Positions 19,917 through 30,118 of a stretch of DNA of 64,000 nt are shown in pieces (position 1 is the first letter of the stretch; the number at the start of each line of letters is the position of its first letter). Origin of the DNA: an uncultured Pelagibacteraceae bacterium. Its GTDB lineage: Bacteria > Pseudomonadota > Alphaproteobacteria > Pelagibacterales > Pelagibacteraceae. The translations under genes were made by a program, and so were the position numbers. The stretch covers positions 124,001 to 188,000 of the forward strand of contig CACIZB010000001.1 of NCBI GenBank assembly GCA_902591025.1, in the 5' to 3' direction. A model generated the notes under the pieces. That model was not told where the DNA came from, searched no databases, and saw only the letters and a list, made by a program, of their open reading frames with translations.

Positions 19917-20078
19917 ATGGAAAACAAACTAAAAAATAGTGAAAATGATAATCAAATCATAAACCATGAAGATCTTGCTAAACATAATAACAGAGGGATC
20001 TACATGAGAGATGATCATTGTGATTGGGGATCAAGTGGGATGCAGGACTTAGTTGAGAAAACTAACGACTCAAACTAA
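19917..20078 (+). CDS. 53-aa hypothetical protein upstream of aceA
   Basis: MENKLKNSENDNQIINHEDLAKHNNRGIYMRDDHCDWGSSGMQDLVEKTNDSN; start chosen at ATG 19917, downstream of the operator cluster. Confidence 0.6.
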   Translation: MENKLKNSENDNQIINHEDLAKHNNRGIYMRDDHCDWGSSGMQDLVEKTNDSN

Positions 20079-20142
20079 TTTATACAATCCAACTTAAATT
20101 CATATTTCACAAATAACACTTAAATAGCATAGGATCATATCT

Positions 20143-21417
20143 ATGAGTGCAGAAAAAATTTCTTACGATTTAAAAAGATTTGCAGGTATTAAAAGGGATT
20201 ACACACCTGAAGATGTAGAGAGACTAAGAGGTTCAATTAAAATTGAATATTCTATATGTAAACAACAATCTATGAAATTATGGAGACTGCTGCACACAGA
20301 AAATTATGTAAATACCTTAGGTTCATTATCTGGTAATCACGCTGTTCAACATGCCAAGGCTGGATTAAAAGCCATCTATCTGAGTGGATGGCAAGTTGCA
20401 GCGGATGCAAATAGTGCTGGTGAGATGTATCCAGATCAATCATTGTATCCATATGATAGTGCTCCAAAATTGGTTGAGTCAATGAACAATGCTTTAATTA
20501 GAGCAGATCAAATTCAACATATGGAACTTTTAGATGGTGATATGAATAAAGAAAAAAGAATTGATTATATGTTACCAATCATAGCTGATGGAGAAGCAGG
20601 TTTTGGTGGTCCATTAAACGTATTTGAACTTGCAAAAAAATTTATTAAAGCTGGAGCTGCTGGTGTTCATTTCGAAGATCAGTTAGCAAGTGAAAAAAAA
20701 TGTGGTCATATGGGTGGTAAAGTTCTAGTACCTACAGGCACAATGATCAAAAATTTAAAAGCTGCTAGGCTTGCAGCAGATATAGCAGATGTGCCCTTGA
20801 TCATCTTAGCAAGAACAGACGCTAATGCAGCAAAACTAATTACAAATGATCATGATGAAAATGATAAGCCATTCATGACCGGTGAAAGATCTCCTGAAGG
20901 TTTTTATTACGTTAAAGCTGGAATTGATCAAGCTATTTCTAGGGGTCTAGCTTATGCACCATATTCAGATTTAATTTGGTGTGAAACAGCTACTCCGAAT
21001 CTTAAAGAAGCTAAAAAATTTGCAGATGCAATACATGAAAAATTTCCAGGTAAACTTCTTGCGTATAATTGTTCTCCTTCATTTAATTGGAAAAAACATC
21101 TATCAGACGCAGAAATAGCTTCATTTCAAAAAGAAATTAGCGCAATGGGTTATAAATTCCAGTTCATTACCTTAGCTGGGTTTCATGCACAAAATATTGC
21201 AATTTTCGAACTTGCAGAAAAATACAATAAAGAGGGTATGTCTGCTTATTCAAAAATACAAGAACAAGAATTTGCTCGTGAGAAAGATGGTTATACAAGT
21301 GTAAAACATCAAAGAGAGGTTGGTACATCTTACTTTGATGCTGTTTCCAATACGATAAGTAGTGGGAAAAGTTCTACCACAGCAATGGATGGCTCAACTG
21401 AGTCAGAACAATTTTAG
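20143..21417 (+). CDS. aceA: Isocitrate lyase
   Basis: 424 aa; [14 protein letters not shown] active site, [17 protein letters not shown]. Confidence 0.98.
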   Translation: MSAEKISYDLKRFAGIKRDYTPEDVERLRGSIKIEYSICKQQSMKLWRLLHTENYVNTLGSLSGNHAVQHAKAGLKAIYLSGWQVAADANSAGEMYPDQSLYPYDSAPKLVESMNNALIRADQIQHMELLDGDMNKEKRIDYMLPIIADGEAGFGGPLNVFELAKKFIKAGAAGVHFEDQLASEKKCGHMGGKVLVPTGTMIKNLKAARLAADIADVPLIILARTDANAAKLITNDHDENDKPFMTGERSPEGFYYVKAGIDQAISRGLAYAPYSDLIWCETATPNLKEAKKFADAIHEKFPGKLLAYNCSPSFNWKKHLSDAEIASFQKEISAMGYKFQFITLAGFHAQNIAIFELAEKYNKEGMSAYSKIQEQEFAREKDGYTSVKHQREVGTSYFDAVSNTISSGKSSTTAMDGSTESEQF

Positions 21418-21468
21418 AATTAATCTTCTTGAAAAGAAACGTTATTAATTAGTTCAGAGATGGGTCAG

Positions 21469-22236
21469 TTAAGATTTAATATTGTAACCTTTTTTAAGAA
21501 GTATTGAGACAGAAAATACGCAAATTACGAAAAATAAAACCATTAATCCCACACTTATCCAAATATTAAAATCTGAGATACCATAAAATGAGTATCTTAA
21601 GCCATTAATGAGATATACAACAGGATTGAAATAAGTAATCATTTGCCAAAATTCTGGAAGCATATCTAGTGAATATAAGCTACCGCCTAAGAATACCATG
21701 GGAGTTATCACCAAAGATGGAACAATTGACATCTGTTCGAAATCTTTACTTATTAATCCGATTAAAAAACCAAATAAAGCAAAGGTAAAGGATACTAATA
21801 CTAAGAGAAAAATCATCAATAAAGGAAACTGGACTTGAACGTCAACAAAGAATAAGGATGTACAAAATATTACGAAACCAACTATTAATGTTTTAGTTGC
21901 TCCCGCACTAACAAATGCTAATACGATTTCAAATGTTGAAATAGGTGCAGCTAAAATTTCATATATTGTTCCATTAAATTTAGGAAAAAAAATCCCAAAA
22001 GATGTATTACTTATTGATTGTGTTAATAAAGTTAACATCAATAGACCAGGGACTATATATGAACCATAACTAATTCCATCTATTTTTTGAACGTAACCAC
22101 CAATTACAGAACCAAATACTATGAAATATAAAGAGGTTGATATAACAGGAGAGAGTAATGATTGACCTAGAGTTCTCCTAAAACGATCCATCTCATGCAA
22201 ATATATTGCTTTTAATCCATAAAAATTAATTTTCAT
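21469..22236 (-). CDS. ABC-2 type transporter permease
   Basis: 255 aa, 6 TM, partner of the adjacent ATPase. Confidence 0.88.
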   Translation of the reverse strand: MKINFYGLKAIYLHEMDRFRRTLGQSLLSPVISTSLYFIVFGSVIGGYVQKIDGISYGSYIVPGLLMLTLLTQSISNTSFGIFFPKFNGTIYEILAAPISTFEIVLAFVSAGATKTLIVGFVIFCTSLFFVDVQVQFPLLMIFLLVLVSFTFALFGFLIGLISKDFEQMSIVPSLVITPMVFLGGSLYSLDMLPEFWQMITYFNPVVYLINGLRYSFYGISDFNIWISVGLMVLFFVICVFSVSILLKKGYNIKS

Positions 22237-23161
22237 TATTTTCCCTTACTAAAGAAACAAATATATTTTCTAAATTACTTTGTTCAGTTTTTAAGTCTCT
22301 CAATTTTAAACCAGAATCTCTCATGTCTTGCAAAAGATTAGTTATGCCTGTTTGTTTTTCTCTAAGGTTATATGTATAATTTAGTGACATCTTATTACTT
22401 CCAATTATCAAATTATATTTTTTCAATGTTTCAGGCACTAAATCTAACTCATGTTGTAATTCTACAATCAATTTCTTTTGTCCCATTTTTTTTAATAATT
22501 CTTTTTTTTGCTCTACGATAATGATTTCACCTTGATTTATTACACCTACTCTATCCGCAATTGCCTCTGCCTCTTCAATATAGTGGGTTGTTAAGATTAT
22601 TGTCACCCCTGTTTCTCTTAAAGATTTTACAACCTTCCACATTTCTTGTCTTAATTCTACATCAACCCCTGCAGTAGGCTCATCTAGAAATAAGATTTGT
22701 GGTTCATGAGATAAAGCTTTTGCAATTAAAACTCTTCTTTTCATTCCTCCAGATAATTGACGAAGAATTAAATCCTTCTTATCCCAAAGACTCAATTGTC
22801 TTAAAACTTTTTCTATATGAAGAGGGTCAGGTTTTTTTCCATAAAGTCCCCTTGAATAAGATACATTATTAAAAACAGTTTCAAATTGTTCTAATGTAAG
22901 TTCTTGCGGCACCAGTCCAATTTTAGATCTTGTTTCTCTATAATCATCTATGATGTTAAAACCTTCTACAAACACTGTGCCAATTGTAGGTTTTACTATT
23001 CCACAGATAATACTTATCAAAGTTGTTTTACCTGCTCCATTAGGGCCTAGCATTGCAAAAATTTCACCTTTTTGAATTTCTAAATTTATATCTCTTAAAG
23101 CACTAAAACCATTATCATAAACTTTTGAGAGATTTTTAATAATTATTTGATTACTGCTCAT
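22226..23161 (-). CDS. ABC transporter ATP-binding protein
   Basis: 311 aa; Walker A GPNGAGKTT, LSGGMKRR, ILFLDEPTAGVD. Confidence 0.95.
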   Translation of the reverse strand: MSSNQIIIKNLSKVYDNGFSALRDINLEIQKGEIFAMLGPNGAGKTTLISIICGIVKPTIGTVFVEGFNIIDDYRETRSKIGLVPQELTLEQFETVFNNVSYSRGLYGKKPDPLHIEKVLRQLSLWDKKDLILRQLSGGMKRRVLIAKALSHEPQILFLDEPTAGVDVELRQEMWKVVKSLRETGVTIILTTHYIEEAEAIADRVGVINQGEIIIVEQKKELLKKMGQKKLIVELQHELDLVPETLKKYNLIIGSNKMSLNYTYNLREKQTGITNLLQDMRDSGLKLRDLKTEQSNLENIFVSLVRENNEN

Positions 23162-23202
23162 TGAAAAAGATATATAGCTATAAATTCAGTTAATACAATC
23201 GA

Positions 23203-24651
23203 CTAATATCTAAACTTTATAATTTTTAAAATCAAAAAAGGCAAAAATGTTGCTAAAGCAAAAGATAAAAATAATAATGATTGTGAAATCAATGGTAAAA
23301 ATAATTCTTTTGGTATTAAGACACCTACTAAAAAACTTTTTGAAAAATCAGGAGTTGGGAACATCAAAAAACCACCTAATAAACCTATTAAAATCGCAAT
23401 ATAAGCAGTCTTTTCATTAATATTCCTATCATAAAAACTTAAAAAAATGGTTAATACAAATGAACAACAAAACAGATCTGCCAATAAAAACAGATACAAA
23501 ATGTCAAAACCTTTAGATGCAACTATAAATGAAATAAAAGATAAAAATAAAATTAAATATTTGGAAACTCTTGAATAATTTGTTTTTTTTTTAAAATTAA
23601 AAGTAGCTTTACCATCAACTATAATCAAACTTGAAATTGCGTTAATCAAAGTATCTACTGTTGAAATAGTTAGAGCTAAACCAAGTATAATAACGATAAA
23701 TGATAAAAATGTTGATTGCTCCTTTAAAAGTAATGAAAAAAAGCCTAGATCTGGTCTAACATTTGGATTTTGTGAAAAAGATACCATACCAGTAAATCCC
23801 ATATAAAAAACAATTGGAATTATAATTAAAAAAGAAATGATTAAGCTTTTTTTTAACGTTTCAAAGTTTTTTGCAGCATAAACGCGCTGCCAGTTTCCCT
23901 GATGAAATAAATTTGTCGCTGCCACTGCAATGAAAAATGTTAAACCCGCAGTGTAATTTGGTATGTATAAGCTACTTAATAATTGAGGATTTCTTTCTCT
24001 AACAAATTCAAAAGAAAATTGGGATCCAACTGTGGAATTGAGATATATAAAGGAAAATAATAACAATATTCCAATTATAACCATCTGTAAATTATCTGTA
24101 AAAATCGAAGCTTTTAAACCACCATATAAAGTATAAGTTAAAGTAGATAACAAAACGATTAAAGCAGTTATCCAAAATTCTGTGCCTGATATGTAATTTA
24201 TCAAAACTGCTACTGCAGTTACTTCAGCACACAAAAAAATAAACATATAAAAAACTGTCATTAAAAGAATAAGTTTGAATAAACTTTTCCTAAACTTCTT
24301 TCTCATAAATTCAATTAATGAAGATCCTCTTGGAAACTCTTCTCTAATTTTTTTTCCAAGAAAGATTAATATAAACATTGGAAATGCTGTTCCTAAGGAA
24401 TATCCAATAATTGCTCCAATTCCTCCCCATGTGGCTGCAGATACGGGTCCAAATAAAATCCATGCACCTAAAGCTGAAGCTGTTAAACTTGTGGTTAAAG
24501 AAAATAATTCAATGTTTCTATTGGCGGTAAGATAGTTTTTAAGTCCTTGATATTTTTTTGAGTGATAAATACCCAAAAAAACAAAAATCAAACTTATAAA
24601 AATAATTATAGATAGAGAAACTGATTGGCTAATAAACTGTGTTTCTTTCAT
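23203..24651 (-). CDS. thiV: Sodium:solute symporter, probable thiamine-precursor transporter (ThiV-like)
   Basis: 482 aa SSS-family protein immediately downstream of a TPP riboswitch. Confidence 0.82.
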   Translation of the reverse strand: MKETQFISQSVSLSIIIFISLIFVFLGIYHSKKYQGLKNYLTANRNIELFSLTTSLTASALGAWILFGPVSAATWGGIGAIIGYSLGTAFPMFILIFLGKKIREEFPRGSSLIEFMRKKFRKSLFKLILLMTVFYMFIFLCAEVTAVAVLINYISGTEFWITALIVLLSTLTYTLYGGLKASIFTDNLQMVIIGILLLFSFIYLNSTVGSQFSFEFVRERNPQLLSSLYIPNYTAGLTFFIAVAATNLFHQGNWQRVYAAKNFETLKKSLIISFLIIIPIVFYMGFTGMVSFSQNPNVRPDLGFFSLLLKEQSTFLSFIVIILGLALTISTVDTLINAISSLIIVDGKATFNFKKKTNYSRVSKYLILFLSFISFIVASKGFDILYLFLLADLFCCSFVLTIFLSFYDRNINEKTAYIAILIGLLGGFLMFPTPDFSKSFLVGVLIPKELFLPLISQSLLFLSFALATFLPFLILKIIKFRY

Positions 24652-24654
24652 AAT

Positions 24655-24722
24655 TTTCCCTTTCTGAATTACCGGACAGGTTCGTAGGGTTTATTCTCAG
24701 TCTTTTAGGACACCCCTTTATT
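24655..24722 (-). promoter_or_regulatory. TPP (THI-box) riboswitch
   Basis: Minus strand GGGGTGTCCTAAAAGACTGAGAATAAACCCTACGAACCTGTCCGGTAATTCAGAAAGGGAAAA: conserved CTGAGA, ACCC and GAACCTG..CCGGTAAT blocks. Confidence 0.93.
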
Positions 24723-24728
24723 TAAAAA

Positions 24729-25016
24729 CTATACTTTATTATCCATAATTTCAATCATGCATTTAGTTGCATATTCACGCCATTCAGATGAATTTTTTCC
24801 CTTAAGTGAATTCAAGTGATCTTTATTATTCTGAATGTCGACTTTATGTTTTGTTTTTTCTTCTCCATCTAATTTTGCCTCAATATTTTCAAGATTTTTT
24901 TCCATTGCTTGAATCCAACTATTTCCTAGCTCAACACACTTTTGGTCGTCTTTCTCATCACATATTTGTTTGAAAAAATTAAAAATTACATCATCAGTTT
25001 TAACAGAATTGCTCAT
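24729..25016 (-). CDS. Hypothetical protein
   Basis: 95 aa ORF with typical codon usage between flanking genes. Confidence 0.6.
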   Translation of the reverse strand: MSNSVKTDDVIFNFFKQICDEKDDQKCVELGNSWIQAMEKNLENIEAKLDGEEKTKHKVDIQNNKDHLNSLKGKNSSEWREYATKCMIEIMDNKV

Positions 25017-25023
25017 AACAAAA

Positions 25024-25203
25024 CTATTTTCTGAAACAATTATTCACAAGTATTGCCATTAAAATCCAAATCACAAAAGTCTCTCCATGTGTAAATGTGT
25101 AATCAGCTCCTGCAAATCCGGCAATTATGTTTATTCCGTAGATAATTATTGTTGATACTACTAAGCTTATTATTAAATCTATTAATCCTTTAATATATCT
25201 CAT
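25024..25203 (-). CDS. 59-aa two-TM microprotein
   Basis: MRYIKGLIDLIISLVVSTIIIYGINIIAGFAGADYTFTHGETFVIWILMAILVNNCFRK. Confidence 0.6.
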   Translation of the reverse strand: MRYIKGLIDLIISLVVSTIIIYGINIIAGFAGADYTFTHGETFVIWILMAILVNNCFRK

Positions 25204-25221
25204 AAATTTAGTTAATATATT

Positions 25222-25632
25222 CTAAATTTTATTACCTTTCACTAAGAAATAAAATCCTCCAATCAAAAGAAAAGTTTGTATACTTGTAAATAATTGTTTG
25301 GTTATAAACCAATCCCTGTGAGCTACTATAAAAATACAAATCATTAGAACAACAATGTTTAAGCCTGCTAGTCTAGTCAAAGTTTGACCTAAAGGGTTTT
25401 TAATAAAATGAGCAATTATCAAAACAATTCCAGTAGAAACTTCCGATATAGCGACTAAACTTGCAACAAATGGTGATAGTCCAAAATTGTCTATGAGCCC
25501 TTCTGGTGGTAAAGGAAATTTTCCAAGTCCATAAATTATAAACGCTATGCCAATTATAAGTCTAAAAAATAGAGATCCTAAGGCCTCAAAATTTGAAAAA
25601 AAATTATTAAATTTTCCAAAAAACTGATTCAT
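25222..25632 (-). CDS. DoxX-like membrane protein
   Basis: 136 aa; SLFFRLIIGIAFIIYGLGKFPLPPEG and 4 TM. Confidence 0.7.
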   Translation of the reverse strand: MNQFFGKFNNFFSNFEALGSLFFRLIIGIAFIIYGLGKFPLPPEGLIDNFGLSPFVASLVAISEVSTGIVLIIAHFIKNPLGQTLTRLAGLNIVVLMICIFIVAHRDWFITKQLFTSIQTFLLIGGFYFLVKGNKI

Positions 25633-25642
25633 ATATCTATTT

Positions 25643-26362
25643 TTAAATATTTTTAATGATTATACAAATTAATTTATCACTAAATCTTAATTTTTTTCCA
25701 TATTTAAAATCAATTTCATTAATACCATTCAAAATTTGTTTGTTACTTAAACTTAAAAGTGTCGAAATGTACTTTTTTTTAATCATTTTAATATATGTCT
25801 TTTTAGTAATTTCAACTTTATAAGAAAAATTTTTAAGAGTTCTTTTGGGATATAAACTAGAAATTAAACCTAAAATTTCTTTATCTCTCTTTAAAGATAT
25901 TAACAATTTTTTTCTCATAAGTTTAAAATTAGGAATTTCATTATTATTCGGATTGAGCATAAATATAAATATTTTTCCTTTTATATTTAAACTTTTGCTC
26001 ATTTTTCTTAATAGAATTTTTATTTGATTAAGTTGAAGTAAATGGACGGTTTGTTTAATCAAAATTAAATCAAACCTTTTTTTATTATCTCTAAAAAAAG
26101 ATAAAGCATCAACTTTTTTGAAAGTGATTCTTTTATCTTTATCTTTATGATTAACCAAATCTATACCGATTGGTTTATTTATAAGCTTAATTTTTGAACT
26201 TAATGATCCAATAATCTTACCTCGACCACATCCAATATCTAAAATTTTAGAATTCTTATTGAGTTTAGTCTCTTTTATTAAGAATTTGTTAAAAGATTTA
26301 ATATAACTATTTGAAGAAAGCCAAGTTTTATTATCCCAATTTTTAATATTCTTTTTTACCAT
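25643..26362 (-). CDS. SAM-dependent methyltransferase
   Basis: 239 aa; ILDIGCGRGKIIGSL motif I. Confidence 0.85.
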   Translation of the reverse strand: MVKKNIKNWDNKTWLSSNSYIKSFNKFLIKETKLNKNSKILDIGCGRGKIIGSLSSKIKLINKPIGIDLVNHKDKDKRITFKKVDALSFFRDNKKRFDLILIKQTVHLLQLNQIKILLRKMSKSLNIKGKIFIFMLNPNNNEIPNFKLMRKKLLISLKRDKEILGLISSLYPKRTLKNFSYKVEITKKTYIKMIKKKYISTLLSLSNKQILNGINEIDFKYGKKLRFSDKLICIIIKNI

Positions 26363-26380
26363 AATTTTTTAAATCTTAAG

Positions 26381-27694
26381 TTAAGTTTCAAATCTTTGAT
26401 GAATTTTATCCAAATAATAAAATAATGATAATCCTCTTAAAATCATAAATAAACAGAGTGAAATCCAAACTCCTGTATTAGAAAAATATTTTGTTAAAAT
26501 TATTGAAATTAATAAATAACAAAACACGGAAAAAATCATAGCATTTCTCAACTCTTTTGTTTGAGAAGATCCAATAAAAATACCATCAAATTGATAACAG
26601 AAAGATGCAATAAAAGGTAATAAGATCAACCAAATTACATAAGTTGAACTTAAATTTCTAATATTTTCAATATCTGACATTAAATTTATTACATTTTCAT
26701 TTATAAAAAAATAAATAATTGAAATCAAAAACCCTGTTAACGAACTTAATATAAAAGAATTTTTAATAATTTTTTTAAAAAGTATTAAATCTTTTTTTCC
26801 AAGTGAGTATCCAACCATTCCTTCGGTAGAAAATGCGTAAGCATCTAATATAAATGCTGATAAAAAAACTAAATTTATTAAGATTGCATTAGCTGAAACA
26901 TAATCTTCTCCTATTTGAGTTCCTAAATAAGTAAACCATAAAAAAGAAAATGTTAATAAAATAGTTCTAATAAAGATGTCAAAATTAATATTAAAAATAT
27001 CTTTCATCTTTTTTAAATTAAAAAGATTTAGTACATCAATCTTAATATCAATAAATTTGTTTAAATAATAAAAAGTGTAAATCAAAAATATTAAAGATGT
27101 AATTAATGCAGAAAACAAACTGCCGTAAGCCACTCCTTTTATATTTAAGTCAAATTTTGTGACTAAAATAATACTTAAAAATATATTTAGAATAGAAAAA
27201 CAACCAACTGTCAAACTTGAAATTTTAGTTTTTTGTAAACCAACAAATAAACCTGTAATAATATACAAAGTTAACTCACCTGGAGCCGAATAAATTCTTA
27301 TTTTAAAATATTGAATATAGAATTCTTTGGTTAACTCAGATAAATCAAATATTGCTAAACTTAAATTAAGAATAAATATTTGAGATAAAAAAATTAAGAC
27401 TGAAACTATCAACACAAATAATAAATTTCTTAAAACTATATTTAAAATTTCTAGATAACTATTTTGTCCTAAAGCTTGAGAGACCATACCCACAGTTCCC
27501 ATTCTTAAAAAACCAAAACTCCAAAATATCATGGAGAATAAATTTGCTGCAATCGATGTTGCTGTTAAATAAGAAAGATTTCCAAGATTTCCCATCAGCG
27601 CTGTATCGATAATACCAACTAAAGGAATTGCTAGATTTGCAAAGAAAATGGGTATAGATAATTTTAAGATATAAGATATTGATGATTTTTGCAT
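26381..27694 (-). CDS. MATE family efflux transporter
   Basis: 437 aa, 12 TM; IPLVGIIDTALMGNLG. Confidence 0.9.
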   Translation of the reverse strand: MQKSSISYILKLSIPIFFANLAIPLVGIIDTALMGNLGNLSYLTATSIAANLFSMIFWSFGFLRMGTVGMVSQALGQNSYLEILNIVLRNLLFVLIVSVLIFLSQIFILNLSLAIFDLSELTKEFYIQYFKIRIYSAPGELTLYIITGLFVGLQKTKISSLTVGCFSILNIFLSIILVTKFDLNIKGVAYGSLFSALITSLIFLIYTFYYLNKFIDIKIDVLNLFNLKKMKDIFNINFDIFIRTILLTFSFLWFTYLGTQIGEDYVSANAILINLVFLSAFILDAYAFSTEGMVGYSLGKKDLILFKKIIKNSFILSSLTGFLISIIYFFINENVINLMSDIENIRNLSSTYVIWLILLPFIASFCYQFDGIFIGSSQTKELRNAMIFSVFCYLLISIILTKYFSNTGVWISLCLFMILRGLSLFYYLDKIHQRFET

Positions 27695-27721
27695 TTAATC
27701 AATTTAATTTAAATTTTTTGA

Positions 27722-28168
27722 TTAATGACAAGCAACACCAAATTTTTTAAGTCTCCAATAATTATATGGCCATGGTGTTATAAAGCCTGCTAAAAGCATT
27801 ATTGGTACAACCCACCATGTTAATATTGCACCACCAGTTAAAAAGTAATCAGTCAAGTTCATAGCAACTTCCATACTGATCATCGATATGAAGCTCATAC
27901 CAATTGCAGTTTTAAAAGCTTTAGAAAAATTTAAATTTTGTTTCATTAAAATAATTGTTTCTAAAATGATACTTGTAATTAAACCGTTAATGATAGCTAA
28001 AATCATTATTCCTAAAACAGGAAATGGAATTTTTGTAAGCTGAAAAAATAAAATTGTTCCCAAATCTCCAATCGCACAACCTAGCAAACACCATGCAGTG
28101 TTTTTTGCACTTCTTTTCCAAGTATGTTTGCATGACCAATGAAAATTAGTCCTCGCTGCAGTGTCCAT
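27722..28168 (-). CDS. DUF4396-like membrane protein
   Basis: 148 aa; HWSCKHTWKRSAKNTAWCLLGCAIGDLGTI. Confidence 0.75.
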   Translation of the reverse strand: MDTAARTNFHWSCKHTWKRSAKNTAWCLLGCAIGDLGTILFFQLTKIPFPVLGIMILAIINGLITSIILETIILMKQNLNFSKAFKTAIGMSFISMISMEVAMNLTDYFLTGGAILTWWVVPIMLLAGFITPWPYNYWRLKKFGVACH

Positions 28169-28172
28169 TAAG

Positions 28173-28676
28173 TTAATTTATATCAACTTTAGCGATCATT
28201 CCAACTTGATAATGACCAGGAACATTGCAAGCAACTTCAATGTTTACTGCATTATCAAATTTCCAGATGATTTCTCCCTTTTGTTTTGGCTCAAGCAAAA
28301 CACTATTGCTATGTGAGTGGGCCATGGCTTTGTCCATTTTTGCCATTTTTTTCATTTTTTCTTTATCAATGGTGTCAGCTAATAGGATTTCATTTTCAAC
28401 CATTTTTATCATTTCTGGTTGATGCTTCATATGCATCATCTTATTTGCAATATTGAATTCGTGGACTAGCATACCAGCGTTCTCCACCACAAATTTAATT
28501 GTTTCACCAGCTTTAATTTGAAATGAACTTGGTTCATAATAGTTATCATACATCATAACTTTAACTGTACGTGAAATTTCACTTTCTTTACCTTTAGAAC
28601 CGATTTTCATATTTTTATCAGCAAAGGCAAATGTATAGGTAAACAAGAAGATTATTAATAATTTAAATATTTTCAT
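28173..28676 (-). CDS. Cupredoxin-domain protein with Met/His-rich segment, signal peptide
   Basis: 167 aa; FQIKAGETIKFVVENAGMLVHEFNI and VACNVPGHYQVGM copper-site motif. Confidence 0.88.
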   Translation of the reverse strand: MKIFKLLIIFLFTYTFAFADKNMKIGSKGKESEISRTVKVMMYDNYYEPSSFQIKAGETIKFVVENAGMLVHEFNIANKMMHMKHQPEMIKMVENEILLADTIDKEKMKKMAKMDKAMAHSHSNSVLLEPKQKGEIIWKFDNAVNIEVACNVPGHYQVGMIAKVDIN

Positions 28677-28746
28677 AATTTTAAAAATAATTTTTTTTAA
28701 AAATTTTTACAATGGGTCAATTTGTACTTATGTGTTATTATAATTA

Positions 28747-29427
28747 ATGATTTTTAAACAATTATTTGACACAAATTCCTCAACATATACCTATTTAATT
28801 TCATCAGGAAAAGGTAGAGAAGCATTAATTATTGATCCTGTGATAGAGAACGTTGGTGAATACATAAATTTACTCAAAGAATTAGATTTAAAATTAGTAA
28901 AAGTAATTGACACTCATATTCATGCAGATCATGTTACGGGAGCATCTAAGCTAAAAGACATCACTAAATGCTCAACTATTATGGGCGCCCATACTCCTGC
29001 GGATGCAGTTGAAATAAAAGTTAAAGATGATGAATATATTAATCTTGATAATCTTAAAATAAGAGCAATGTATACTCCTGGGCATACTTCAGATAGTTAT
29101 TGTTTTTTAATGAATAATTATCTTTTTTCAGGAGATACGTTATTAATTAATGGAACCGGTCGAACAGATTTTCAAAATGGTAGTTCAAAAGATGCCTATA
29201 ATTCAATATTTAATAAACTTTTAAAACTACCTGAAGAAACTCTTTTATACCCTGCTCATGATTACAAGGGTGAAAAAGTAAGTACAATTGGAAAAGAAAA
29301 GAAACAAAATCCAAGATTGCAAGTGAGTAGTGTTGATCAATATATTGAAATCATGAACAACCTTAATTTAAAAAAACCTGCTCAGATTGATTTCAATGTA
29401 TCTAAAAATATTAATTTAGGTATTTGA
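28747..29427 (+). CDS. MBL-fold hydrolase, persulfide dioxygenase (ETHE1)-like
   Basis: 226 aa; DTHIHADHVTGA, GHTSDSYCF, FSGDTLLINGTGRTDF, PAHDYKG. Confidence 0.92.
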   Translation: MIFKQLFDTNSSTYTYLISSGKGREALIIDPVIENVGEYINLLKELDLKLVKVIDTHIHADHVTGASKLKDITKCSTIMGAHTPADAVEIKVKDDEYINLDNLKIRAMYTPGHTSDSYCFLMNNYLFSGDTLLINGTGRTDFQNGSSKDAYNSIFNKLLKLPEETLLYPAHDYKGEKVSTIGKEKKQNPRLQVSSVDQYIEIMNNLNLKKPAQIDFNVSKNINLGI

Positions 29428-29428
29428 A

Positions 29429-29797
29429 TTAAATCGAAGTCTCTAAAGCTTTATAGATCAGTTCTTTAGTAGTCTCTCCAAGACTTCTATAAACTTCTTT
29501 ATTATCTTTAAAAATTAAAAGTGTGGTTTGATATTGTACATTAAAAAAATTAGCAATATCTTTATTCGTTACATCGAAACTAAAATATTCAATATTTTGA
29601 AAATCATTTTTCGCTTTATTCAAAACTTTCATTTGGCTAGCACATGACGTACAATACTTAATCCAGGAGCTGACCACTACAACTTTGCCCTCAGATTGTG
29701 CTTTATCAAATAATTCTTTTTTGAAAGTTGTTTCCTTTTCCATAGCATTTACATTGATTGCAAATAAAAGAAAACAAAAGGTTAAAATTCTTTTCAT
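29429..29797 (-). CDS. Secreted thioredoxin-fold protein
   Basis: 122 aa; signal peptide, SSWIKYCTSCASQMKVLNKA. Confidence 0.8.
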   Translation of the reverse strand: MKRILTFCFLLFAINVNAMEKETTFKKELFDKAQSEGKVVVVSSWIKYCTSCASQMKVLNKAKNDFQNIEYFSFDVTNKDIANFFNVQYQTTLLIFKDNKEVYRSLGETTKELIYKALETSI

Positions 29798-29803
29798 AAT
29801 TTC

Positions 29804-30118
29804 TTATACAACAAATATTAAAAACCAGTAAGAGGCTAATCCTGAAAATATTGTCGCAATTATACTTCTAGAGAAAATACCGATGACCATTGCAATTATT
29901 GCAGCTAATATTTTTGGATTATTATCTATCTCGAACAAACCTTTGTCATTAATAAAAATTGCTGGAAAAATTATTGCAGGAAATATTGCGGAGGGCACAA
30001 ATGATAATATCTTTCTAATTCTATCATTAAACATTTCTTTTTTAATAAGAGCAATCATGGAAAATCTTGTTAAATAAGTAATCAACCCACAATATATAAT
30101 TAATGCCCAGTTGCTCAT
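29804..30118 (-). CDS. azlD: AzlD family protein
   Basis: 104 aa; GLITYLTRFSMIALI, overlaps azlC-like gene. Confidence 0.85.
   Translation of the reverse strand: MSNWALIIYCGLITYLTRFSMIALIKKEMFNDRIRKILSFVPSAIFPAIIFPAIFINDKGLFEIDNNPKILAAIIAMVIGIFSRSIIATIFSGLASYWFLIFVV

Noticed and set aside
28739-28744. TATAAT just before the MBL-fold hydrolase
   Set aside because: Only two bases before the ATG, so the expected start of transcription would fall inside the gene; probably chance in AT-rich DNA
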